Part shown: piece by piece, positions 23,501-37,798 of the stretch | Position numbering within the stretch: position 1 is the stretch's first letter | How the letters are laid out: the number at the start of each line of letters is the position of its first letter | NCBI GenBank assembly: GCA_932521025.1 | Contig: OW051470.1 | Span: forward strand, 1,550,001 to 1,614,000 | Source: Oscheius onirici | Lineage: Eukaryota > Nematoda > Chromadorea > Rhabditida > Rhabditidae | Reading direction: 5' to 3' | Length of the DNA stretch: 64,000 nt | The notes under the pieces: model-generated | Databases searched by the model: none | Told to the model about the DNA's origin: nothing | What the model saw: only the letters and a program-made list of their open reading frames with translations | Position numbers and translations under genes: made by a program

Positions 23501-26500
23501 ATAATTAAAACTCACAAGGTTTGCACTGTTGCACCAGTTCCTCATTCTCCACACAGTACTCACTAGTCTGATCACATTTTTCTGTACAAGTATCCAAAAC
23601 TGGTATCCAGATGGGGTCAGCAAAAGGACTACCGCCTAAATTTGTTATGTTATGAGACCGAAAGCTGTACTCTACAAATTTTAGCGTTTTCTATCAAAAA
23701 CTCGGCGTTTTCTTGCTGAAATGAGAGTAGAGATAGAGCCAGAAGAATGCTGACTATTTTGAGCATGTTTTCCTCTGAAAATTGGTGATTTTTTGACGCT
23801 GAAAATAACTAGAATTGAGAGGGAAAATGATCAGGAATCTGATCTTGAGATTAGCGAGTTTTCTCTTCCTTTTCGAGACTTTCCACGCGTCGGAACCGGC
23901 TTCTTCTCCTACGAGACCCGAGAGGGGGTCGAGTGGCTGTAATTTACACTCTCTAGACTAAAAACAGAAATCGAAAGCTGGGATAGAGAGTAATAGAGAC
24001 AGAGGGACTGGTTCCGGACTACTGGCTAGGAGAGAGAGTGAGACTGACTCTCATTGAGACAGGAACAGAGGTACACAAAATTGGAGAGACTGTTAGAAAA
24101 GGGCGAAACCAGAGAAAGTTACGGTGTAAATAAGTAAATTTCAGATCACTGCTTTCTGCAACTACATCACAGAAACGCTGGCAAAAGTAGAGGATTCGAC
24201 GACTCTTTTGGAGATTATTGGACATCTGGACAGGAAAGGTAGGACCTTTTTTTCGCTACAGGAAAACTCGTATAATTGGCTGCTGGGTACCCTTATTCGC
24301 TGCGCTTGAATGGGATTGATCTACCAGAAAATGAGAAAAGGACAATGAATTGGCAGCGCTCGTCTTGTAGAAAAGACAAGTTGAAGGAGTTACAAAGAAG
24401 AAGACGGTGTCGCGATGAAAAGAAGAAATTACCGTACGCAATCTACGAAGAAGAAAAACAGCCTGCAAGCTTGTCAAAAGACTACTTCGTCTTCTACAAT
24501 CTAGCCGTCATAATCATAATCTTCTGTGCAGAAAAGATAGCGGTTTCTCGTTCAATTTGTTTTCTCTGAGCTTGTGAGTCTACGGCGTCTTGGTCGACTA
24601 TATCTCTACAAAGACGTAAAAAGAAAAGACTGCGTCAACAGCTATCAGATGATTTCTTCAGTACCAAAAGTCTAGGACGTTTGGTATTTTAGACGCTCCA
24701 GAACTCTCGTCCTCCCGATAACGACTTTCCTGCAAGTCACAGTAATTTTAATTGTTTGCCCTTGTTTTTAAATAGTGTAAAGTACTTTTGAACTCTTTCA
24801 AAAAAGTTTTCAATAGTTCTACGAAATCCAATTATCTCCAACTTGTCAAAGCCAGTCAAACAAGCTATTTCAAGTCAGTTTTGCCCCTTGACGACATGGC
24901 CGGATCGACGTGTTTTGTTGAGTCTGCCACCAGCTGGCCCATTCTGCTCTGCGCCGGCACAGTTGGCTTCGCCTTGCTGCTCATGATCATCAACAGCGCC
25001 ATTGTCTACATTGACGTCCTGAGGAAGTTCGACCTGGACAAGAAGCAAGAAAAGGGGAAGAAGAATCAGGAGCTGGCGATCGTCGTCAAGCCGGAAGGAC
25101 GTCCGCTCTGAAGAAAAAACCACTGAATCTACGCTTATCAATAAAGGTCGTTCTCTACAGGACTTTTACTGGAATGGAAAGAGAGACGGGTGACTGGTAG
25201 GTCTACTACAGTAACCTAGGAAACGGACTGCATCACTTGTGTGACTCTTACTGTTCTACTGACTACCTAGACAGTAAGTTTCTGTTAAACTAGTGCTCCT
25301 AGTTCCTACAGGTAACTTCTACGGTCTCGCTCTCTCTTCTACTGTAACTATGAGAAACATCTGTATCTTCTTCCTGTTCAGACGCGCTTTCAGTCAGTTC
25401 AAGTACAGTAACCTAGGAATCAGACTACTGATCTAACTCTGGAATCTTTTGCCTTTCAAGTTAAACGTCTAGGAGAGAAGTTTTTGTCCTGGTAGTAGTG
25501 ATAAAAGAGAGTAGTGAAAGTACGGTCCACACTGGAAGAGAGAGCTTGGAATCCAAACTCCTTTTTTCGCTCCTGCCGCAACGGTTACACTAACTGTCCT
25601 GACTCATTTTCCAGTGATTCTTCGATAACCGGGGCTCTTGTCCATTGAAAGTACAGTAAGTCGGGAAACTGGCACGACTACAATACTATTTCTTCTTTTT
25701 CTCCTCGAATATCCAGTAGCTTTCATAGTAGTAGTATTTGTTCACTCCGGGTGTATTTCTTTACGATTATACAAAGTTTTGTCTACAAATTAGCGCCAGA
25801 CAGCTCTAATTCTCTCATTTCCAGGTTCCTTCGATCAGCTGACCGGCAGCAACGTGGTCGAGAAGCTTGTGAGTCGTCTAGATGAGCCGTCTGCTCTCAA
25901 ATGGAGCCAAGATCTTCCCCAAGCCGCTATTCGTCGTATCGGTCACGTCTTCTCTCACTGGTCACCAGAAATCAAAGAGGCCGTCTTGAAGCAGCTGTTA
26001 ACGCGCGAAAAGTCGGAAGATTTGCTGATGACCGTGGCCAATGCCGTCGATTCGCTCTTTTATGTCAAGGTATTGTCATTTTTTAAACAAAAATGAAAAA
26101 TTTAGGTCCGAGCCGGTGAACGTGCTGTTATCAAGCTCTCCGACGAAAATCTGGCCGTTCTGAAAGCTGCTTTCGTTGCTCTGGGCGAAAAAGGAGCCAA
26201 GAAAGCTGTGAAAAACTTCACGAATGAGGAGTTGAAAACCTCACTGACCGTTCTCTACATGAATGTCAAGCTCTGGGAGCAGCTGAGTCAGAAGACGGAC
26301 GAGAAAAAGGCTTACCAGGAAGCTCTGAAGGAAATTGAGACCATTGCCAGCTCGGAAGATGAGGAAAATGTTGCTGTTTGTTTTTCTTTTTAGGCTCAAA
26401 AACATAAATAAATCTAGGTGTTGATCGATCTCCTAATCTCGCTGCTGAGTCAGACGCACAAATTTGTCCGCACGGTCGTCTACTTTGTCTACGTCAGTCT

Positions 26501-29232
26501 CCTGCCAAGCATCAAGACGACAGAGGTTCAGAACATTGTTGAGGTGCGTTTGTGAAGATTTTTTTAAGTAAGAAACCGGAAGGGGAAAAGAGTCTAGCGC
26601 TCTGCTGGAGATTCAAATCTATATTTCTAGGCAGAAAAAGTCTATTGACACAACTGAGAACTGAGCTCTGAACTGTCCTTGTTCATCCTAGCAACGCGAA
26701 AATAGCATCCCAAATTCTGTCAAAGGAAATCTCTAAAATTGTCTCTTTTCAGTCTCTCATGCTGGACGATGCTGAAATGGAAGCCGCAGTTGATGACGAT
26801 GACGACGAGGCCATGGAAGTGGACGAGAATGAGGAGGAGGAGGACAAGGAGGAAAACGACGAAGAAGAAGTTGAATCTGAAGAAGAGGACGAAGATGATG
26901 CGGAAGACGTCGATCCGCAGCTGGTCTCTCGTCTAGAACAGGCTCTCGGTCGAGCAGCTGTGAAGAGAAAGGAAAATGGCGATTTTGAGGAGGAGGATAG
27001 CGATGCCTCGCTCAGCGACATGGATGACGAGACGATGTTCGCGATGGACGAAAAATTGAGCAGCGTCTTCAAGGCGATGAATCCGAAAAAGGAAAAGTAG
27101 GTTTTTCATTAGTTTTGAACAAAAAAAAATATTTTTAACATAAGCCAGTATAACCAACGAATACCATTAGCCGAAATATTCAGAAATAACCGATATACAC
27201 CGGGAGGCGAGCCTCCCGACGATTCGTTCAAAAGCGAACTTGTTTATATAACCACCCATTCTACTAGTGACGAGGAATTACGGGTGCGAGCGCTGAATTT
27301 CAGTATTGGACGAAATGCGCTGATTTCTGGAAAGCGGCTAGTGTTGATAATTTGTGGAGTTTATGAAGCACTTCTGACCAAGATGGGTCAGTTTTAGTCG
27401 ACTGGACAGAAGAATCCCTAAAACCTATCCAGCTTCAAGATTTTAGATGGGAGAAACGAGCCATGTTTTCACGGGTTTTGGATGTTTCCGAATGATTTCA
27501 ACCGCTAGAATAACCAGATTTTTGAAAAACTGATAGATTGATATAAAAACTGATAAAAGCTCCTTGTTCAACGAAAACTTTGAACAGATGACAAAAAGTG
27601 GGAAATTTTCGACTTGAGCCTGTTTGCAGGTGAACTGATCTAGACCCGATTAAATAAGGGCAAATTCTAGCTGCTGCTATGATTTTCTAGCTGCTGCTAT
27701 AATCCAAAGATTTCGAACCAAAAAACTTCGGGTTTATTGTTGTACCCCATGACCGAGATCACATTCAGAAAGTAAAAAGGCCTTGTAATTAGCAACAGAA
27801 TCCGAAAACCTTCAAAATTTCACCATTTCAGAGACCAGAAAACGCAGGCGATGCAAGAATTCCGCTCCAAAGTCACAGATCTCCTTCTCTTTACTGTCTC
27901 AGCTCCCGAGACTCCCAGCGACGTCAAGCTGGATCTGATCGTCCCTCTTCTCCAGCTCAGTCTCGTTCAGTTGAAGCGGAATGCAGAGGGAACCGTCAGT
28001 AAGCGCACGGTCGAGCTGTTGGACATGCTGAGCAAGCAGAAAAAGGTGCGGTTTTGATGTTAAAAGAAGTACAGGATCCTCGATTACAGATGACTGCCAG
28101 TCCGAAGAAAATCCGCTCCCTGCTGGATCATCTCGTTCAGGAAGCCCCGAATCTCAGCAATCCACTTCTCAGCTCGACTGTGGCCTCCCTGACCGCTTTC
28201 GTTGTGAGTTTTTATCATTCTTCCTTTAAATGTGGCTTATTTTCACCTAAAAATAATATTTTCCAGTTCTCCCTGGGAATTTCGAATGACGAAGTTCTGC
28301 CGGAAGTCAAGAGCGCCTTTGTCGAAGTCTTTAACAAGTTTCTCGTCCAGGAAGAGGGCAGTCTAAGCAGTGAATTGGCCACGTCGGCCATTCTCAAGTA
28401 TCCGGGACATTTCGTCAGCGAAATGACGAGCTTCTTGGAAGGAGGCTTCAATGAGGAGATAAGGATCTTTAGACGGGTGAGCTTTTTTGTTGAATTCCAA
28501 GAATTTCGATTCATGCTAAAATCGCAGGAAAATAGTGTTACTGCCTCGTGTTTATGGCGCTGTACGGACTGTTTTCATAGACGAAGTAGAAAACTTGAAC
28601 AGTGACTGTTGAACCCTCTTTTTCGGCGTTCTGAAAAGACAGCTGGAAGATTTATTATATGATGAATCTAGAGGCAGAACACGCTTCAAATTTATGCTCT
28701 AACCCCAGCCTCTGGCAAAAACTGCTTACAGACAGTTAATTCAGTTGAAAAATACGAAAGTTTCCATCTTTTATCATCCAAAACCAAATGCAGCCATCAA
28801 ACATTCTAAATTTCAGATGGAAGCCCTCCAGTGCGTGGCTGCTCTTCTGAACAAGGCCGTCGTCAAAACGCATCCTGTGGACAAGAGCTCCTCCAAAAAG
28901 TTGGCCAAACGCTGTGCCGACTACCTGACGACGGTTACTGCTGCTCCGTCTGAGGTACTCCATAATTTCTAGCTCAAATCTCTCATAAATTTTAGATCAA
29001 GCCCCGTTTCTTTGCCACAGTCCTCAAGGTTCTCGTGGCTGCTAGTTCGAGTTTGACGGAGACGGTCAAGGAGCAGGTCGAGAAGACGGTAGCCCCAATT
29101 TTGGAGGAAATGCTCGAAAAGGACGAGCTCTGGAAGCAGCTGAAGAAATCCAACTCGGCCAGTGTTCAAATCTGCGGAAAACAGCCGCTGGCCGTCGTCA
29201 AATCCATCGTCAAAAACCTCCAGCAAAATTAG
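20538..29232 (+). CDS. MYBBP1A: MYBBP1A / DNA polymerase V (Pol5) family nucleolar protein, 17 exons
   Basis: Exons 20538-20711, 20753-20938, 21348-21422, 21464-21583, 21653-21751, 21797-21977, 22425-22621, 24145-24238, 25825-26069, 26106-26375, 26418-26543, 26753-27096, 27832-28045, 28090-28203, 28267-28476, 28817-28954 and 28996-29232 join without a phase error to 1007 residues. The start (FYALPELDSAKRHEGI, then YCVERLVVGLSSSRAASRIG) is the hallmark of the family, followed by HEAT-like helices and a long acidic block (about residues 600-680) ending in LEQALGRAAVKRK. Family members act in the nucleolus in rRNA transcription and ribosome assembly. The name polymerase V is historical and no polymerase activity is implied. 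Introns 7 and 8 (about 1.5 kb each) contain nested genes. Introns 2 and 12 carry copies of the sense-oriented repeat. Confidence 0.9.
21048..21225 (+). repeat. Intronic dispersed repeat, copy 2
   Basis: In intron 2 of MYBBP1A. It shares the TATAACCAA, CATTAACCGA, CTTGCTTATATAACC and GGGTGCGAGCGCTGAA blocks with the other copies, but has no GC hairpin. After the shared core it matches copy 3 further (GAATTTCAGTATT). Confidence 0.85.
23505..23766 (-). CDS. Small secreted cysteine-rich protein nested antisense in MYBBP1A intron 7
   Basis: Exons 23766-23676 and 23635-23505 splice (donor GTAGAG, acceptor TTTAG) to 73 residues. The N-terminus MLKIVSILLALSLLSFQQENA is shown here as start MLKIVSILLALSLL, a textbook signal peptide. 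The mature part has six cysteines (one early, then CTEKC, YC, QQC, KPC). The six-Cys spacing does not match ShK or other patterns I can name. A GTGAGT overlaps the last codons, so a further exon is possible. It lies wholly within the 1.5-kb intron 7 of MYBBP1A, on the opposite strand. Function unknown; a secreted peptide is inferred. Confidence 0.6.
24896..25111 (+). CDS. Small single-pass membrane protein nested in MYBBP1A intron 8
   Basis: An uninterrupted frame of 71 residues from ATG 24896. A short lumenal or outside segment (MAGSTCFVES) is followed by one hydrophobic helix at about residues 14-40 (LLCAGTVGFALLLMIINSAI), then a very basic cytoplasmic tail (KFDLDKKQEKGKKNQ). AATAAA at 25139-25144 lies 28 bp past the stop, as for an independent transcript. 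The frame is open upstream to 24788, so an earlier start cannot be excluded. Codon use here (GCC, GTC and ATC rich) resembles the surrounding exons more than intronic DNA. Family not recognised. Confidence 0.65.
   Translation: MAGSTCFVESATSWPILLCAGTVGFALLLMIINSAIVYIDVLRKFDLDKKQEKGKKNQELAIVVKPEGRPL
25139..25144 (+). terminator. Polyadenylation signal AATAAA of the nested membrane-protein gene
   Basis: A canonical AATAAA 28 bp downstream of the 71-residue frame, inside MYBBP1A intron 8 and on the same strand. If used efficiently it could also end MYBBP1A transcripts early. Confidence 0.6.
27118..27330 (+). repeat. Intronic dispersed repeat, copy 3
   Basis: In intron 12 of MYBBP1A, 20 bp after the exon 12 donor. 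It has the full set of shared blocks plus the GC hairpin GGGAGGCGAGCCTCCC as in copy 1, and the 3' extension GCGCTGAATTTCAGTATT as in copy 2. Confidence 0.88.
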
Positions 29233-30399
29233 TCTCTTTTTTGTTAATTCGTTGTTGATTTTTCTCATATTCTTCCACCTCTCGTTATTCAGTTGTTTTT
29301 GTTCATTGTTCAGTCACAGTCCCACTAAATTGAAAACCTCTTCTCCAAATTGTTGATCGTTGAAATAAAGTTATTATTCATTTTCTGAAAATATTTTAAA
29401 TTGCTGCAAAGTTCTATTTGCTTATAATTACTGCTATTTGTTGCCTGCTTATTTTGAGTCAAACTTTGTGGGGAAAATACAGCGAAAACGGCTTCCTTAC
29501 GAGGTTCTGCGAAAACTAGTAGAAATGTGCCCATTTTTGATCAGTTTTTAGTATTCGGAGTGTTTTTGCTAAAACATGGCTTCTAGAGAAGCTGTCAAAC
29601 CTCCAGAAACAGCGTCCTGCTCGCTTCGATTAGAGTAGACTCTCTCAGTCACTTCTGTTTGCTGCTCGCTACGATTTCACCTTGTTATATACTGTCCCAA
29701 AATGTATGGAAAAGCTATTTCATTCCGTTGATTCCCATGATTTGGCTCTTATTTTCTCAGTATGGAACATTACTGTCTCATTTTGTTTCTATTCTCGCTC
29801 TCGGAAACAATCTAGCTTCGCTACGGCTTCTACACATGTTCCGCAATGAACTCCTGAGAAAGGTGAATTGGTCTTATTTCGGTCATAACTCCCCTTATCT
29901 TTCGAATACAATGAACTGGCATCTTTCCTCCGCTTATCTCTCGGGTACACTAGGTTTATTGCTTTTACGAGGGTAATTCAGATAAAATTAAATGTCCCAA
30001 TCTAAAAATGAGTCATTATTAAGTGTTACTGGCTCACAAAGCAAGTTTATATGATGTCAGTGAGCCGTGCTCGATTATTATGCCGAATAGAGCGCGAGGC
30101 AGCGGCCGAAAACCGATAGTTGGTCGCGTGAATGGAGGTCCGAGGACCTCACACATTGACTTTTCCCTCTCCTGACTCATTCTGCCAAATTTTCGTGGTC
30201 CGAACATGTTTTTCCTCAATTTCTTCGTCTAAAGGTTGCTTTGAGAAGTTTCTCGCGTTTTCACCTCCTTTACCGATTACATTGCTCCAATTTGCTTATT
30301 TTAGTAGGAAAGTCGTTGAAAAATATCCCTGTCACTGGTTTTCTTGTATTACTCGTATTTTGATCGTTTAGTTCTGCTTTAAACACACAAATTTCAGTT
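29233..30399. other. Intergenic region upstream of V-ATPase B
   Basis: No exon supported. AT-rich at first, with a mixed-composition stretch at 30020-30130. It should contain the promoter or trans-splice acceptor of the V-ATPase gene; an ATTTCAG lies immediately before that ATG. Confidence 0.6.
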
Positions 30400-33604
<3,205 letters not shown>

Positions 33605-34708
33605 ATCTTCGAATTTTTGTAATTTTTTCCCTATTTTATTCTCAGAGATTGTATATTTGCCCCCGAGACATTCCTCCAGTTTTAAGCCCCACCAAATACG
33701 AGAAATGTAGATCATTTTGTCTCTTCCAGTAGTTCACTTGATATGACAGACTTTTCACTTGTATGTGTGTATGTGAGAGCGTAGTTTTTAATGTATTTTA
33801 TGAGCTTTTTTCTTGTTTCTGTTCTGGAACTGTCGAAGCAAAAAATGAAAGAAATCACTGGATGAGGTGCCAAATGTCTAGTGAGAAGTATACTTCACGA
33901 GTTCTGGAGCCGAGCTCGCTTTTTCTCACTTTTCTTGCAAATACTGAAGACAACGGGTTTTTCTGTCTGCGAACTCAAATTTAGCAATTCCGACCCCCTT
34001 ATTTCGAACACTAGCCATGTAGAGTTGAGCAGTGTCGTTGGGTCGAAGTGTGTTGCATAAATCCATAGAAAAAAAGGCCTAGCACAACATTTGCATTCAG
34101 AGCACAGCTTTCGTGTAAATAACGGTCTAACGCAAAAAAAAGCGGTGAAGTATACCTAAATTTACCGAAGATCAACCCTTTAAAGAAATTCTTTTCGGCT
34201 TGTTCCATTGCTTTTATTTTCACAAGCTGTGCGAGTGCTTCCTCCAGCGCTGCTCAGCGATTCTACCAAGACCAGAATCTACTGTGGAAAGAAGAGTATT
34301 CCAATCCCAGAACTGTGACACAGCGGGATTGTCAAGTCAACACTTACGGCTCCGCCAGCGATGCTCGTCTCTACAGTGATTCCACCAAGTCAAGCAGCCG
34401 TCTACCCGAACAAGAAGACAACTCCAGTCAAGAAGATGTCTTCACGACTCGGTCAGGTTGTCACCTCCTGGATGAGAAGAAACTGGGCAGTGGTCGAGAC
34501 CTGAGAGCGGCGAAGGATTCCAAGAAACGACCGTTTCTGCATGATACCCCTCGATTCCGTCAAAATAAACCTTAGCAGGCAGCCAAGGATTACACGACGA
34601 AAAACCAGAGAACTTTATTGAATGCAGAATAAGGAAATAAGAATAGACTATAGTTCTGAAGAGAACTGTTGGGTTTTGGTTGTAGAATTGTAGATCATCG
34701 ATCGGGCT
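33605..34708. other. Intergenic stretch with ambiguous open frames
   Basis: Between V-ATPase B and the H2B relic. At 34240-34575 two frames stay open together after a TTTTCACAAG acceptor-like site, and neither resembles a known family, so I cannot call a gene. AATAAA occurs at about 34564. Confidence 0.4.
34652..34667 (-). terminator. Possible histone-type 3' stem-loop
   Basis: On the minus strand, 42 bp past the H2B stop, AGTTCT-CTTC-AGAACT forms a 6-bp stem with a 4-nt loop, the geometry of replication-dependent histone mRNA ends. The sequence differs from the usual GGCTCT stem, so this is only suggestive. Confidence 0.4.
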
Positions 34709-35094
34709 TTATTTGGAAGCGACAGCGGCAGAGTATTTTGTAACGGCCTTGGCTCCTTCGGAGACAGCATGCTTGGCGAGTTCTCCTGAAAATGCAACAA
34801 TAAGCGTCTCGAACAAAGAAAATATAAAATTCGAAGCTAATTCGTTAGCTGCGAAATACATCTCGTTGGTAATAGTTCGTCGAGTGTTTGTGAACACGCT
34901 AGTCGAAGCTCCAGCTTGTTGTTCAAAGAACAAAAATATCTACCAGGAAGAATTAGACGAACAGCCGTCTGGATTTCGCGAGAAGATATGCTCTTCTTTT
35001 TGTTGTATTGGGCAAGTCTGGCAGCTTCTCCAGCAATGCGTTCGAAGACGTCACGGACGAAGGAGTCCATAATGGACATCGACTTGGAGGACAT
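34709..35094 (-). pseudogene. Histone H2B lacking its N-terminal half
   Basis: Exons 35094-34944 and 34785-34709 give 75 residues: [20 protein letters not shown], then [16 protein letters not shown], then ELAKHAVSEGAKAVTKY. This is the H2B core from helix alpha-2 to the C-terminal helix. The N-terminal tail and helix alpha-1 (about 50 residues) are absent. Homology begins exactly where an inverted repeat starts (35108), so the 5' half was probably removed or displaced by that insertion. The intron is unusual for a replication-dependent histone but occurs in some nematode histones. Without the tail it should not function as normal H2B; a 5' exon lying elsewhere is the alternative. Confidence 0.8.
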
Positions 35095-35107
35095 TCCGGA
35101 AAAATGA

Positions 35108-35245
35108 AAAAAAATGAAAACCCATAAAAATACTGCTAAAAACCACTGAATCCGGCTGCAATGGGTTAAAGGACTGCCCCCGTGGTTCCCGTCACGAATT
35201 TCATAACGGCGAAGCTTTTTCCGCTGAGCTGCTGAACAAACTATA
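35108..35245 (+). repeat. Inverted repeat flanking F-box-like copy B, left
   Basis: About 135 bp (contains AATCCGGCTGCAATGGGTTA and GCGAAGCTTTTTCCGCTGAG) that recurs reverse-complemented at 37385-37517. The pair brackets the intact F-box-like gene at a total span of 2.4 kb, like terminal inverted repeats of a DNA element. Confidence 0.88.
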
Positions 35246-35417
35246 GCGAAATGGACGGGAAAAGAATCATCATGTGATAATGAAATTACATGGAATAGTA
35301 AGTAAACAACTATTCTTGAGTACTCTTACACCGAGACATTCAAAGATACGGATAAGCTACACTTAATGAAGAATGAGTAATACAGCTTGATCATATTGGA
35401 GACGGCCTGTACTTCTT

Positions 35418-36816
35418 CTAGTTTTTCTTGGTAGCGGATCGAAGGCTTCTCTTCCTCTCCTCCTTCTCCGTCTCATATTTTCTCAGCCGTTCATTCTGTT
35501 CAGCGATGAACTCGATGAATGCAGCCTCAAACTGCTCCCAAGGTAACGGGTTCGGATCCGTCAGAGCTGACTGTTTGGCTGAGAGAATGCTAGTCAGAGG
35601 CTCGAATCGGCCAGCTGCGCGTCTTCCAAAGCTAATGGGTGTGACCCAGTCCCTGTGTTCTAGGATCGCAGTCATCCACTTCTTGTTAAACCTATTGTCC
35701 TCCATACAGGACCATTCCTGCCTACGACTTTTGGTACAAATTCCGACGATGAGCTCGTTGTTATCGATCTTCGCATTCACTGCCACCGTCTCTGACGGTT
35801 TGTCATAAACTCCGTGGAAGAGTTTGCAGCAGCCGGGGATGGCCACCGTCAAATCATCGTCCACAGACGGAAGAACTAATTTCCGGAGGTTGCCACGGTC
35901 GCCATTGACGAATTCCTGAAAAAATAGAAGTTTAGAAAAGTCCGAGAGACAGTATATTGATAACTTACACTGACGTAGAGCTGAATGTCGTCGAGTGAAA
36001 AATTGTGTCTTTCGATAATTTCGAGCGACTCAAAACGATTAAGAGCTGAGAACGGCACGAACTGCGTCATCTTGTATACCACCAAATGGGAGCACGTCTG
36101 ACAAATCAACCCTCGTACTATTTCATAGTAAACTCGCCTGTGGGATCTTGGACAACTGTTCCTGGGAGAGATAATGTATTTCCAGTTCCTTGAAGTGGAT
36201 CTTGTCACAGACAATGTCAAAAAAAGTTTCGGACCACAGATACAGTTCAGTGCAAGAAAACTTGTACACATTCAAAAGATTCCTCAGCTCCTCTAACTTG
36301 TCGTCGTCGGCCGTCTGAACTGTATATCGACAATGATTTGAACAGCCAACTCACAATGGAAATAGAATCGTAGTACATGGTACCGATCAGGGGCGACGAG
36401 TTGAAAGTTACATCGTTGAAAGTTCCGTCATCTGTGAACGCAATGAGGCCGATTCGATTATCGTCTTCCTGAAAGATACGTTCACTTATTCTTCTTACGA
36501 CTGTTCCGTCACGATCTTGTCTCTCTGACTAAAAATACCTTGATTAGGCGGAAACTAAGGTCTTTTCCCATCCGAACTTCAATCTGCGCTACATTGGCCT
36601 CGACGAAACTCTTCACAACTCTTGAACATGTGACTATTTCAATGAAATCTTTTACGTCAACCTAAATTTTAATCATTTTTATTCATAGGGCAATAAACCA
36701 ACTTTGTTTAATATTCTGAGCATATGGCGCCGAATTTCTTGAAAAGGAAGAAGATCAGCTTCTGTGGGCTCCAGCTCTTCCGTTTTCGGATCACACTTTC
36801 TCTTCTTAGCAGGCAT
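35418..36816 (-). CDS. F-box-like protein, copy B (intact, 6 exons)
   Basis: Exons 36816-36703, 36661-36539, 36468-36355, 36314-36138, 36097-35969 and 35915-35418 give 384 residues without interruption. After a basic start (MPAKKRKCD), residues about 20-60 (LLPFQEIRRHMLRIL, VDVKDFIEIVTCSRVV) resemble an F-box. The middle has short leucine/cysteine strand-helix repeats (FKELEIHYLSQEQLSKIP, LNRFESLEII) like the FTH/DUF38 domains that follow F-boxes in nematode substrate receptors. The tail is highly charged. Intron 4 has a GC donor (CAG-GCGAGT), shared with copy A. The F-box assignment, and so a role in SCF ubiquitin ligase, is inference; the existence of the gene is well supported by the conserved exon structure of the two copies. 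Confidence 0.7.
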
Positions 36817-37384
36817 TCTAGAACCTTTTTTTTCTATTTTCACGAAAACTATAAAATGAGAATCTAAACTATTGTTTGTCTGTTTGTTTGCCCACTCTTG
36901 TTGTGGTAGAGATGGTTTGAAAGGGTCCAAGAGAAACAGATTGACCCGTAGGACAATGCTTCAGTTTCAGGCGTAGGCAAAAAAGTTTGGCGCTACGACG
37001 CCACCAGGCGACGAAGTCGTCTGGTAATAAATGAGTATGCTGAAAAAATGAAGGCAATCGCCTGCTTCTTTCTAACGGGCCTGATCGATTGATAACATTT
37101 CGGTACGCCGTGATAAGGGAGAAGACCCAGGGCAACAAGACAAGCAGAAACTTGGGCCGGGAACTGGGCTGGGAAATTAGTTCCACACTCAGTACTCAAG
37201 TGTTTTCAAATAGGCCTAGCTAGAAGAATCAATTTTTGCCTGAACTGGGTTGAAACTGCGAGATCAAAGCGTCCAAAAACCGTTTTTTTAACTTGTCAGC
37301 TCTAATCCAAACTCTGGCTGTCGTCACTCTAAAGGCTTATCTGGTAGCTCACTCGATAGTCCGGCGAATGAGGCCACTACATAT

Positions 37385-37517
37385 AGTTTGTTCAGCAGCT
37401 CAGCGGAAAAAGCTTCGCCGTTATGAAATTCGTGACGGGAACCACGGGGGCAGTCCTTTAACCCATCGCAGCCGGATTCAATGGTTTTTAGCTGCATTTT
37501 TATGGCTTTTCATTAAT
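37385..37517 (-). repeat. Inverted repeat flanking F-box-like copy B, right
   Basis: Reverse complement of 35108-35245 with few differences. It lies upstream of copy B and within the 320-bp piece that arm A lacks. Confidence 0.88.
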
Positions 37518-37798
37518 TTTTGAGCTTTTTTGCTGTTCTTTACAGATTCTTTTTACCGGTAGACTGAGAACAACAAGGAGATCACCGATTGAAGACCAGT
37601 ATGTTACAAACACGGTGCCATGTATGCTCGTGGACACAGTTGAAGGGGCGCATACCCGTTTGTTCGTTCGACAAAACTAAAATATAATCTGGATTTGTGA
37701 AAAAGTGGATTCTTTAGACAAAGAGGGATTTGTCTTTACCCTGTGTTTTCTTTTAGGAGACCGGACAAAAAGTAAAAAAATTTTTTTTTAAAAAAAAA

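Larger units (their letters stand above)
35368..37773 (-). repeat. Inverted duplication, arm B, segment 2
   Basis: Reverse-complement counterpart of 5221-7278, with an additional 320-bp piece at 37290-37611 that includes the right flanking inverted repeat. Its outer end (37679-37773) equals the DIRS/PAT terminal segment at 7499-7595. Confidence 0.9.

Noticed and set aside
24276-24569. 97-codon plus-strand frame rich in Arg/Lys in MYBBP1A intron 8
   Set aside because: It begins directly after the exon 8 donor region in intronic sequence, has no family match and no splice or polyadenylation context.
34240-34575. Possible exon before the H2B relic
   Set aside because: Two different frames are open over the same stretch and neither resembles a known protein, so the coding frame cannot be decided.
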